Below are positions 12,353 through 22,782 of a DNA stretch of 64,000 nt, in pieces. Position 1 is the stretch's first letter. The number at the start of each line of letters is the position of its first letter. This DNA is from Mikania micrantha (taxonomy: Eukaryota; Streptophyta; Magnoliopsida; Asterales; Asteraceae): contig CM018683.1 of assembly GCA_009363875.1 (NCBI GenBank), positions 41,686,804-41,750,803 of the forward strand, given 5' to 3'. The notes beneath the pieces are model-generated. The model made no database searches. It saw only the letters and a program-made list of their open reading frames with translations, and was not told the DNA's origin. Both the position numbers and the translations under genes were made by a program.

Positions 12353-12576
12353 TGCCCATACAGCCTGACCCGAAGGTCTTCTGTACATGCGGGGACTTTA
12401 ATGTTTTGCCCTTACAGCTTGACCCAAAGGTCTTCTGTACATGCGGGGACTTTAAGGATATCCTTTGATTCTTGATCTCTTGATTCTCTTAGACTTTGAT
12501 ATTGATTCCAATGATTGTTCACGTTGTTGCCCGTATAGCCTGACTACAAGAGTCTTCTATACCTGAAGGGACTTTA
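12353..12576 (-). repeat. Minisatellite in the solo LTR, about 55 bp unit
   Basis: Three units share ACAGC(C/T)TGACCC.AAGGTCTTCTGTACATGCGGGGACTTTA with changes, starting near 12357, 12412 and 12533. It occupies nearly the same distance from the LTR end as the unrelated-looking minisatellites at 5590-6065 and 24818-25040. Confidence 0.75.
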
Positions 12577-13949
12577 TATGTGTGTTACACGTGGTCTTGA
12601 TTCCATATACAACTGACATCCACCATGACTTGAGTATTAATGAGTTCATTAGATCATAATGATTTCATTATTAACATGATTCACACACACTTATGATATC
12701 TGATTTCTTGAGTCTCTTGATCTTGATCTTTAGAATTTCCATGATTCACAATGATATTTGATTCTTGGGTCTCAGATCTCACACTGAGTTATGATTATTT
12801 GAATATGATCCTTTGATTTGTTCATTTGATTTCACTTTGAATTTAGATTCTTGAATTTGAGCTTGATGGACTAAGGGTTGATTTAGAGTTTGAATTTAAG
12901 GTATTACTCATGAGAGTACTTAAATTTATTTGATAACTTGATCTGTTTAATAATTTCCTAGACAGGAGTCTAAGAGTAACAACAAACATATTTATGTAAA
13001 ACATATAATAGATAAAAGCATTTAAATAAACAGTTTATTAAAACAGTTTACGCATGCTTCTCAGCCCCGCGTTTAAAACTAAAATGTTTAGAAAAGGGGC
13101 AATGAACTCACCTGTGTTGCTCTGAATTGAATTACCACAAAATGCGCGCTCGTTGTTTGTAGCTTAAGTATCTTCGGTTCCTGTGTTGTTTTAAAAGGAT
13201 TCACATACGATAAGTATTTATGATAGGCGTTGTAACTAAGGCTTTGGTCTCGGTGTGCAACTACGTGTCTTAGATTACTAATGTGTTTCTATGGTTTTCT
13301 CTAACTAAGCTAACCTTATTACCCATTCCTAACCAGAATCCCACAAATCATTTAAAGACTTAAAGTAAACATTTTCAATTTAATTTATTTCGTTTTAAGT
13401 TAAACCATTTTATAGTGACACTTATTTAGAAAATCATTTAATTGGTTTTAACATAGTTTACAGTTTAGTTTCTTCAATTAAAATATAATTACTTTAAATA
13501 AAACAAGTTTCTTGGCATGATGGGCTTAAGTTAAGCCCATTGGGCCACCCTCGGGCCCATTATTCGACTTTGATTTCCAAGTGGACTTCTTGTTATTTCC
13601 TTATTAAACCAATCCTAGACGATCCAATTGAATCATCTAAATTTGGTTTCAAGTTCTTATGAACTTCTCAAGGTTTGAGTATTAACAATTAAATTAACCT
13701 CAATTCCATTTGATATACAAAATCCATGTTTGATCCTTAGGAAATATGTGTGGTTTACATGTGAGGAAACCCTAACTACCCATGCCTACACACATAAAAG
13801 GTGCATACGCACACACTTGTTGACATCATATGCATACATTAAGATCCCATGCATGCACACATGATTCCCACGTAACCCATTCATGCATACCATGTTATTT
13901 CCCCCATTCACATTCTTGGTTCATAACTCCCCAACCTCGGGTTTTTCTT

Positions 13950-14560
13950 AACTAAGGGCTTGAACAAATGTGGCTTGGCCGAAGAAGAGTCTTGACCGTT
14001 TGAGACTTAGGCCGAACCAAGACCTAGGCGAATGACTAAGATTACATGAGAGTGAACCATCGAATGGGTCCTGTTCGAATGAGAGAAGGACGGATGACCC
14101 TTGACCGAATAGATATGGTCGAATGAACATCCTATTGATCGAATGAGGACTTTGCCGAATAACCTCCTGGTCGAATGAGGGAGAGTATGGAGCTATTCGG
14201 CTTGTTGGTTCGGCGAAGGAGCCTGGTCGATCGAATGAACCTTGATTCGAATAGGTGATCGAATGGAGGCCTGGTTCGGCGAATAGGACTAGGCCGAAAG
14301 AAGGTTGACAAATGAATGTATGTGCCGAATAGGACTGATCGAATGAGTCTGCCGAATAGGGTTAAGCCGGTCGAATGGGTTAGGTCGAATGATGAGATGA
14401 CCGAATGGCCTGTTGGGTCGAATGTGTGTTGAGCGAAGGAGATTCATTCGCTGAACGCTTGGCCGAACGAAGTGAGGTGGCTGTTTCGGCTGGCCATTCG
14501 GCGGTCTGGTTGACTGGTCATTCGACCAGATCAAGGCCCTCACCTGATCACCATGATTTC
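13950..14560 (-). repeat. CGAAT/CCGAA word-rich tract of the solo LTR
   Basis: Dozens of CGAATG, CCGAATAGG and GGCCGAA words occur over 600 bp. Frames such as 13948-14130 and 14289-14579 arise from this composition and look like nothing known. It is the positional counterpart of the tract at 3845-4390. Confidence 0.6.
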
Positions 14561-16044
14561 GAACAAAATGGTTAGGCATTTGTTTGGAACTTGTTCCTAC
14601 TTCGTTCTAACAAGGTTTGTGCAAAGTCCTAAGGTTTGAATGGGTGTAAACCGGTTTCTAAGGAGTCTCGAACAAGAGGGTTTTCAAAACCCTAAAATCG
14701 CAACAAAATCTCGAATTTACCTCGAATCTGTTGGATTTGAGCTTAGATCTGTTGTACTTTCGTATTCTACTAGTGATGGTGGTGATTTTGACACCAAGAA
14801 CACCCAAAATGGTTGAGATTTGAGTGTGAGATCTTAGTGAGAAGATGAAGATTCTTGTGAAGGTTTAGAGAGAGAGAGATGAACGTTGGTGGTGTTGGTG
14901 GCTGGTAGGTGATGTTAATTATGACAAGTAAATGCCATAATAATGGCTTTAGAATACCCGGGTGTGTTCGGGTTCGTTCGGTTTCGCGTGGTTTCGTGTA
15001 GAAACGTCAGTTTCGCGTCGTTTTCGTAATGAAACGATTCGGATTTAAATATAGTTTAGAAAATTATCTTAGGTTATGATTCCTAATAAATTAACTAAAT
15101 ATCTTTTAATTATTTAATTTACAAAAATATTTATTTAACGTTTAAATCGAATCGCGCGGTCATCGCGCGTATTTGTTCGAATCAAATACGACGATAACTA
15201 CACTTTTCAATATTGTTTTCTAATTATCGAATATCATTCAGAACGTTAAACTTTTAGATTTATTCGTGCAGATCGTCACCTATACGAATAATCTGTCGGT
15301 TTAGCATTCACTTAACGATATTCGTGTTGTTTTGTCCTGTAAGGCCTCACATACGTTTATACATAATAAGATCCTAACAAATAAATCACATGATGATTCT
15401 GTGTTGCCAGATAATTATCTGACTCAAGAACCATTGTTCTGAATTGATTTCTCTGAAATGACTGTGAATTTGCGTTATGATAACATGAAATGATAACAAT
15501 GTTTGGCAATGAATATGAAATACACTGAATTACGTAGAATTCGTACCTGATTACTGTTCACATACTGTTTACGATCACTGTTCCGGTGACGGTTCCGGCA
15601 CTGATGTTACAACCAAGCACCACCACACCATAGTCGAGCCACCGAGGGTGGTTTTGGAATACGCGGTTGTTGCGGTGATACACGATAGAGATCGTGGTTC
15701 GTGATTCAAGTCATCTAGCGAGACTACTATCGAATCCAAGGTGTGTTTTTGGAGGTTTTTCATTGAGGTCAATTTTAAACACCCTATGGTTGTTTTTGTT
15801 TATTCATATGTAACTGGATTCCTGTTTTTGGGAATTTTGTTTATGAAACAAAATGTGTAACCTAATCACTTCCGCTATCGTAAAATCTGATTTTATAATT
15901 AATATGATTAATTAAAAAGTTTAAAATGGTTACTACAATTCCCAACAATAACCAGTTGTTTTTTATTGTTTATTATGTTGTATTGTGTTTTGTGTTATAT
16001 GTAGAATTCGTTTCAAATAGAGGATCTTACCATTTTCTGCAGTT

Positions 16045-16638
16045 GTGATAGGTTTAAACAATTTGGATTTCTATGTAGACATATATACTATGTTCTTAGA
16101 TTTTGTGAAATCACTGAGTTTCCAAAAAAAATACGTGGTTAGGCGTTGGACAAGGGAAGCCGTACCAAATAGTTCCCTTCGATCGGTTATCATTCCTGGT
16201 AAAGATAACGCTGTTGACATCGAAGCTACTGTTCGTGAAATTATGTCTTCAAACGAGTACGTTATAAAACGGTTGGTTACGAAAAAAGACGAATTGTTAC
16301 TTTATAGAGATCATATTAAAAGTTACATGTCCAAGGCTAATGGGGTAGAAATTGACATTCCTCGACCTAGCAGAAGGGGTAAATTTGCATCAATAACCGG
16401 AATGAGTGAACCACGTTATGCAAGTGTTCGTGTACATGTAAGAACAAGGAGTAAAGGATGTGGTACAAACAAGCGGTTTAAGTCTGCTCGTGAGATAGCA
16501 ATTAACATTTCAAATGCAAAGAAGAAACTTAGGGGATGTGGATTTTGCAAATCTGTTGGTCACAACCAGCGAACATGTCAATTATATATTAAAAGTATTG
16601 AAGACAAACAAGGATCAAGTATTTCAGGATCTAATTAG
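16045..16638 (+). pseudogene. FAR1/MULE-type transposase-like C-terminal fragment
   Basis: A 197-codon open frame on + whose first residues are probably intron. From about residue 22 it reads like the C-terminus of FAR1-related/MULE transposase-derived proteins: a KKYVVRRWTREAVP motif (residues about 29-42), a basic middle, and a zinc knuckle CGFCKSVGHNQRTC (CX2CX4HX4C) near residue 165. FAR1-family proteins are domesticated Mutator transposases that bind DNA. The DDE core, SWIM finger and N-terminus should lie upstream, but a copia LTR occupies everything to the left from 15947, so this is a severed tail. It converges on the Ulp1-like pseudogene, the pairing expected in Ulp1-carrying MULEs. 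The assignment rests on motif resemblance only. Confidence 0.65.
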
Positions 16639-16734
16639 AAAGTTTTTTAAATATGCAATTTGTATTTCATATTAGAATTTCTATGAATTTGATTTAGAAT
16701 GAAATTGAACATGTTTTACATTTGATATATAATG

Positions 16735-16870
16735 TTTAATGTTTAATGTGTAATGTGTAATGTGTAATGTGTCATGTGTAATGTATATTGTGTAATGTGT
16801 CATGTGTAATTTTTTACAATATGGAATGTGTAATTAGTAATGTATAATGTGTAATGTGTCTTTTTATTTA
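16735..16870 (+). repeat. (TAATGTG)n minisatellite after the FAR1-like fragment
   Basis: Imperfect repeats of the 7-mer TAATGTG with TCATGTG and TATATTG variants. The same word fills introns of the neighbouring Ulp1-like pseudogene. From 16870 to 17230 a T-rich tract repeats GTGTCTTTTTATGTT-like words. No gene is seen between 16640 and 17450. Confidence 0.8.
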
Positions 16871-17580
16871 TAAGTTTAACTGTTTATCTTTTTTTTGTGT
16901 CTTTAATGTTTTTGCCTTTGTTGATTATTTGTTAACTTTGGTGTTTTTTTTAAGTATATTTTTTACTTATATCAAAGTCTTTTATGTTTAGCATTTGTTG
17001 TGTCTTTTTGTGTGTTTTATTTTTTCAACATTATTGTGTATTTAATGTTTCATCTTTATTGTGTCTTTAAGTGTTTCTTGATTATGTCTTTTATGTAAAC
17101 CTGTATTACAACTTTCTTCTGTTTTTTTTGTTGTGTGTCTTTTTATAGTATTTTTTATGTTGTGTCTTTTTTATGTTGTGTCTTTATTATGTTGTGTCTT
17201 TTTACATTGTGTCTTTCTTTATATTGTGTTTAACCTTGAATATAGTTACCATTCAAATAGAGTTAATCAAAATATATAATAAAAGATGCATACTGATTTC
17301 AACCAAAAGACAATTACAAGTAGCATGTTTTAAAGAGTGCTAAAAAATATCAACGAACCACCATTGTTTAAATACAACCAACCTACTTTATAATAAACCT
17401 AACACATTCAATCGTTCACCGATTTGAGCTTGTGCTGTCTTCTGAAGTACCTATTTTTCATCAGCAGTTAGATCCAAATAGGTCTTCATTTCACTTAAGA
17501 CAACACTTTTTGCTTCGTTAACGTCATGAAGAAGAATCTTGGCAGCATACTTTCTTCTTAAGTCAAACTAGAAAAGTTAC

Positions 17581-17599
17581 CCGCCCGCTACGCGGGCGG
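17581..17599 (-). other. Helitron 3' terminal hairpin
   Basis: A perfect 8-bp GC-only stem (CCGCCCGC/GCGGGCGG) with a 3-base loop stands out in AT-rich sequence. It lies nine bases from the CTAG terminus, where Helitron termination hairpins sit. Confidence 0.75.
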
Positions 17600-19177
17600 T
17601 ACAATTGATACTCACGTATTGCAGTGTGATGGTTTGATTAAAAAATATATGAGGTTATGACTGATCAATTATAAATATTGAAACATAGATAGACAATATT
17701 ATTGTGTGATATACGTTGCAGTATATGAAGTTTAAGAAGAATTTCTAAATGTCAAGACTATTGTGCCTTATATGTTTCAGTATATGAATTTAAAATAAAA
17801 TTAACTGGGAAAAGTATAAGAAATCCAAACCGAAACCGTGTAAAGCGACATGTTTATGAATTTCATTATGCACGTTGTATCCTTGCGTATATAAAACATA
17901 TGTATAAACTTACGATCACGCGATTATGGAGATCGGAAAAAATCTAAGAAACAATTATAAAACAAAGAAGTTACTAAGTCGATGTTTGTGTCGGTCTCTT
18001 TTTCATTAACAACACGTCATTGTATGTCGATATAATCAATGATTATATATATATATATATAACAAAGAAAAATTATTCTAAAAAATTCATATCGTATATA
18101 ATACATAAGATAAAAGTTAATATTTTAAAAAATTGAAAAAAGGACAAGACAAATGAATCGAAAGTGCGTGAAGCGGCATGCTTACAAATTTAATGGCGTA
18201 TAATGCGTCCTACGTATTTAAAAACAAATGTATAAAGTTACAACGGTGTGATTTTGGCAACCGGCACATATATATCAATATCGGGTTAGTTTTACTTTCC
18301 CTAGCATAGCATCACCATAAGTCAATCTAACCGACGATTATGTATATACACATACATATATTTTAAATTAACAAAAGAGAGTTATCATGTAAAATCATAT
18401 ATTATATATAATATAGTAGAAAGAATATATATTGTAAAAAACACGTCACAACGATGTGATGGAAAATTACGAATAAATTACATCAAAAGGCGAAAACAAC
18501 CAAAATGTAGCTAAAATGCCATGTTGTTGTAAAAATTAAATTTATGAAACTTGAAAACGTATTTAAAAGGGGCAAAAATATATTCTATGTTACCCGACCA
18601 GAAACATAGACAGAATCAGTTTTGAGTAATATTTATGTCAAAATGTATAAAAGTAAAAATATATTGGAGTTAATCCAATCGAAAACATAGACATACTCGA
18701 TTTTGATCATTATTTATATTGAAAAGCAGTTAAAAAGGCGTAACAACATTGATCGAAAATTATACCAAAAGATTATAGTTTAAAAGAGAAAAAATAGAAA
18801 AGAAAAAAAATGTTTCGAAAGAATTTTTTCCTTTGACCTATTGAATAATCAAAATGATATGGAATGTTTAATCGATGGAACGAAAGTTTGTATATATCTG
18901 GTTGAAGTTGGTGGCTTTCGCCACCGACAATGGTTTTCAATTATGTATAGAAAATTTTAATAATATTGTATATTAAAAAATAGTATATTACATAAATTTT
19001 TATTGGTAACAATTTATTATATTTTTATATTTAATCCGTGTATTACAGAAACGCCAACCTAGTATTTTTAATATGAAAGTCAGTAAATATTAATGAAGAA
19101 TGATACATAATATTATTTTTTGGAAAACTGGTGATCATTTTGTTCCAAAAACGGCCACAAATGAATTAAATAGAAGG

Positions 19178-19201
<24 letters not shown>

Positions 19202-19211
<10 letters not shown>

Positions 19212-19476
19212 GATGGTTCGAATGTTAACCCTTTCTTATTGCGATAACTGAATACTACATCTTATTACTTTGGGGCCAACATTAAAGTAAATCTAAAGGT
19301 GTATGCTTTTTCTTATTTTTTTAATTAATGCAAGTGGGCCATACATTAATTAAAAAAAAAAGAAAAACCTTAGACCTTTAGATTTATTTTAGTGTGGGCC
19401 CGAAAGTAATCAGTTTTAGTTATTCGGTTAACGTAATAAACATGGGTTAACATTTGATCATCTTCCTATATATGTG
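19202..19476. mobile_element. MITE with about 85-bp inverted repeats
   Basis: The left arm (TATATAGAAGATGGTTCGAA, then TGTTAACC) pairs with the right arm read backwards (TATATAGGAAGATGATCAAA, then TGTTAACC). The match continues through ATTACTTT.GGGCC and TAAATCTAAAGGT. It is nested in the Helitron. A relative lies at 43783-44325. No coding capacity. Confidence 0.7.
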
Positions 19477-20159
19477 TGTGTTGGAGATAAGATAAATATC
19501 AAGTGGAGATAAGATAAATATCAAGGTGAGGTCGGTGGCTGTTGCCACCGACATTGGTTTTTAAGTTTATATGGAATAGCTGTCTTTTCTGGAGTTTATC
19601 TTCCTCCAATGCAAACCCGGCATCATATTCTTTTTCATCATTGCCTTGGAATGTTTCCATATGTCTCATCAGAAACACCCTGCAATCCACATGATTGTGT
19701 GAAGTTCTCCATGGCATTTTATATCTCACAATGTTTGACATTTTTACATTTTTTGCTTCTTTTTGTGAGATGGACTCCGGTAGGTCACAAATGCATTTTC
19801 TGAAAAGAACATTATTATTATTAAAATATTCTTTTTTTATGATAGAAAGATCATCAAACTTCCCAAGTGTTCTGGTTGACCAAGATACTTTGCATCATAG
19901 TCATCAAACGCACCATTGTCTATCAATATAACCTTAGGATGGTTTTGTATCTTGAAACGTTGAAGTACATGAGATAATAGTGCGCTGATTCAATAACCGG
20001 AAAAAGGACCAAACCGAATTGCTTCACATCATCCAAACGTTCTTTTTCAAATTCCTTAAAAAGTCTAGTGAACTGATCAACTATAGCTTTGTTCCCCTTT
20101 TCATAGGTGTCCCGAAACTGTGCATAATAAAAAATGTAAAAGTTAGTGCATTATTTATA

Positions 20160-20505
20160 TGTAATATTTTTTTTAATTGTGTAATGTGTAATGTGTATTG
20201 TGTGTTTGTGTATTGTGTATTGTGTATGTAATGCCTATAGTGTATTATGTGAGTGTTGTGTAATGTGTTTTTGTGTATTATGTGTTCTATAATGTTTTGT
20301 GTAGTGTGTAGTGTGTAATGTGTAATGTGTATTTGTGTATTATGTGTTGTCTACAATGTTTATCTTTTGTGTTTGTGTATTGTGTAATGTGTACTGTGTA
20401 ATGTGATTGTGTATTGTGATTAATGTGTGTGTGTTTGTGTGTGTACTTGTTTAATGTGTAATGTGTAATGTGTAATGTGTAATGTGTAATGTAGTATAAC
20501 TTACA
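20160..20505 (-). repeat. (TAATGTG)n in an intron of the Ulp1-like pseudogene
   Basis: A 340-bp run of TAATGTG and TATTGTG heptamers on +. On - it is CACATTA, giving artefactual frames with ITHYTLH repeats. It separates the coding blocks ending at 20507 and starting near 20125. Confidence 0.88.
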
Positions 20506-21561
20506 ATCATTGGAGAAGTGCAGAACAACCGATAAACTGATTCTCTTGATTTCCTTTTCTCTTCTATATTCAACAGATGAGACCATGTGTTTATAACATC
20601 GACATGGACATCAAGATCAGGTCTCAATATTTCCAGGATAACCTTTGGTGTTGCTAGGATATCACCAAGAATAAATATTTATTTGCTGCAAAATAATTAA
20701 TATATATTTGTTATAACAAATTCAAAGAAAATAAATTTTAATAATTGAAAGGATTGTGTACAAGGATTCTCCAGTTGCAGCAAATAGATAGTCTGCAACG
20801 TTGTTTTCAGCTGTCTTCCTTCGTTGTCCCATCACAACCTGTCTTTCTATGTAAGAGGAACATAAAAGTTCTCCAACATTCTTCTTTCTTTCTGGTCTTT
20901 TTTGCTTATTTTCTGGTTTAACGCTTGAAATTGGTTCTACAAGACAAACAATTTCCCTTTGAGGTGTTTAGAAATCTGTTTCTTCTGTTTGCAGGATCGG
21001 TAACTCAGTTATAATTTTGTTTAAATCAAACTCTTTGTCATTCTCTTTCTTTTCTTTTGTTGCCTCTTCATTTACAGTTTCCATTTCAACATTCACCTTC
21101 TCAGCCTCCTTTTCAACATTTACTGTTTCTTTTGTTGTCTCTTCATTTATAGTTTCCTTAACACTTACCTTCTCTGCTGTTTCTTCCACAGTTGTGTCTT
21201 TAACGGTTGTGTCTTTAACAAGCTCCTCACTTCCCACAGTATCTTTGACGGTTTTTTCATCATCAGTTTTCTTCTCAACAACAATTTCCTTTTCAACATT
21301 CACCTTCTTACATGTTTTTTGCTCAACACTTACCTTCTCAGCTGTTTCTTCTTGAATTGTGTCTTTACTCATTGTGTTTTTTACAATTGTGTCTTCCACA
21401 ATTGTGTCATCCACCTTTGTTTCTTTTCCAATTTCTTCAACACTGGGTGTTTCCTGTTGAAGTATTTGAACTTTATTCTCTTTGCTTGCTTCATCTTTTG
21501 ATGCTTTATCATTGTGTCCACATAACAGATGCAAAAAAACAAAAGTAAACAATAGATATCA

Positions 21562-21675
21562 AATGTGTAATATGCAATGTGTAATGTGTACTATTTTTTT
21601 ACTATTGTGTAATGTGTAATGTGCAATGTGTAATATGTAATGTGTAAGATGTGTATTGTAACAACATGTGCTGTG
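21562..21675 (-). repeat. (TAATGTG)n in a second intron
   Basis: The same heptamer, in the same orientation, lies between the coding blocks at 21802-22141 and 20767-21525. Confidence 0.85.
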
Positions 21676-22641
21676 TAACATATTAATAAAATAATTTTTA
21701 ATGAAAGAAAGATAATAAAACTTACCAGTTGTCGACGGTGTAAGTTCAATATCACCTAACTTGAAGCTAGTGCATCAGACAAATTCTTCATCTTTTTGAT
21801 TTCATTTTCTTTTAATGAGGTTTTTTTCTGTCTGTGAATACTCCATCATTAATGATGGGGTTACTTCAATTGGTATGCCTAATCCCAACTTATATGCATC
21901 TTTCTGACTTGGCGCTTCTTCATTTATGTGTAATGGGCTTAAAAACATATCTGCATCAGAAGCCATTGAATCTTGTTTGGATGTGTATTTTTGTATCAGG
22001 GATGCCCATTCTTTCTTCATTTCTACAATCAATGAGCCTTCTGGAAAATCCTTTTCTGCCTCTTCTAACATCAAGACTATTTCTTTTGCTTGATCATCGA
22101 ATGAATCTAACTTTTTGCGTATCCTGTCTGCCCTCACCTGTCATTATTTTTAATTGCTTATGATATCAAAATGTATGTATTAAATAAATAAATTAAGAAA
22201 TAAAATTTTCATACCTCTTGTGAATCTGTTACAACACAATCACCTGCGACATCCTCAACAACTTTCTCAGCTTCATTAAGCTCCAAATTCTCAGCCAAAT
22301 TTTCAGACTCCTCAACCATTTCTTCATCTTTATCAGTTTCTGTAGTGCATACTTCCTTTTTCTTTGGTACTTTCAACCTAAGTTTCAAGCTTTGTTTTGA
22401 TTTTGTTTGTGACAATCTTGCCTTTTTCTGAACATGCGCCACTTCTACTTCGTCTTCCTCATCACCTGTTTCTTTTTTACCAGAAATTGCAAGCCTCTCC
22501 TCATACTCTTGCAACTTGTTAAAGTCAATTTCCTGAAGCTTGTTAGGTTGTTTACACCATTTTGCTTTGTTTTTCTCTTTCTGATAGATGTAGAGAACCT
22601 GTTTTCCACATAACAGATGCAAAAAAACAATAACACAAATC

Positions 22642-22782
22642 AAATGTGTAATGTGTAATGTGTTATATTGTGTAAGTGTAATGTGTTATGTGTAATACGT
22701 AATGTGTAATATGTAATGTGTAGTGTGAACTGTGTAGTGTGAACTGTGTAGTGTGTAGTGTGTAATGTGTAATGTGTAACTG
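22642..22782 (-). repeat. (TAATGTG)n in a third intron
   Basis: The heptamer, here with TAGTGTG variants, lies between blocks ending near 22800 and starting near 22605, again in the same orientation. Confidence 0.85.

Larger units (their letters stand above)
11453..15611 (-). mobile_element. Giant solo LTR (4159 bp), TSD ACCAA
   Basis: The insertion starts TGTCACACCCCGAG and ends ACTGATGTTACA, and is flanked by ACCAA at 11448-11452 and 15612-15616. The empty site is visible in the 5' copia LTR near 1100. No gag, pol, PBS or polypurine tract lies inside, so it is a single LTR left by LTR-LTR recombination. The - sense is inferred because the related copy at 3400-6982 and the Tekay LTR both end GGGGTGTGACA, the reverse complement of this left end. 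The AGAGAGAGAG run near 14870 is the CT-rich leader read backwards. The family belongs to Ty3/gypsy by LTR ends and 5-bp TSD; clade unproven. Confidence 0.88.
10896..15947 (+). repeat. Copia 3' LTR, split by a solo LTR
   Basis: The two parts, 10896-11452 and 15612-15947, join into an 888-bp LTR (after removing one ACCAA copy) that differs from the LTR at 548 at five sites. It starts TGTTGG and ends CCAACA. After it comes ATAACCAG, which belongs to the Mutator-like region. The matching target duplication should lie left of the window because the array starts there. Confidence 0.9.
17568..19576 (-). mobile_element. Non-autonomous Helitron in the last Ulp1-like exon
   Basis: On - the 3' end is the hairpin CCGCCCGC-GTA-GCGGGCGG (17581-17599), then nine bases, then CTAG at 17571-17568, followed by host T: the Helitron 3' signature. 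Removing 17568-19576 joins host A to T and rejoins the Ulp1 frame (RQL to FDLRRKY), so the borders are well fixed. The 5' end reads TTCCATATAAAC, one base off the usual TC start. No Rep/helicase frame is present. Diverged internal repeats occur at 17830-17937 and 18154-18260. Confidence 0.72.

Noticed and set aside
20287..20586. Open frame with ITHYTLH repeats
   Set aside because: Translation of the TAATGTG heptamer, on the strand where it is CACATTA. Only its first residues overlap a real Ulp1-like block.
21017..21548. Ser/Phe-rich frames on +
   Set aside because: Antisense of the Glu/Lys/Thr-rich domain of the Ulp1-like pseudogene.
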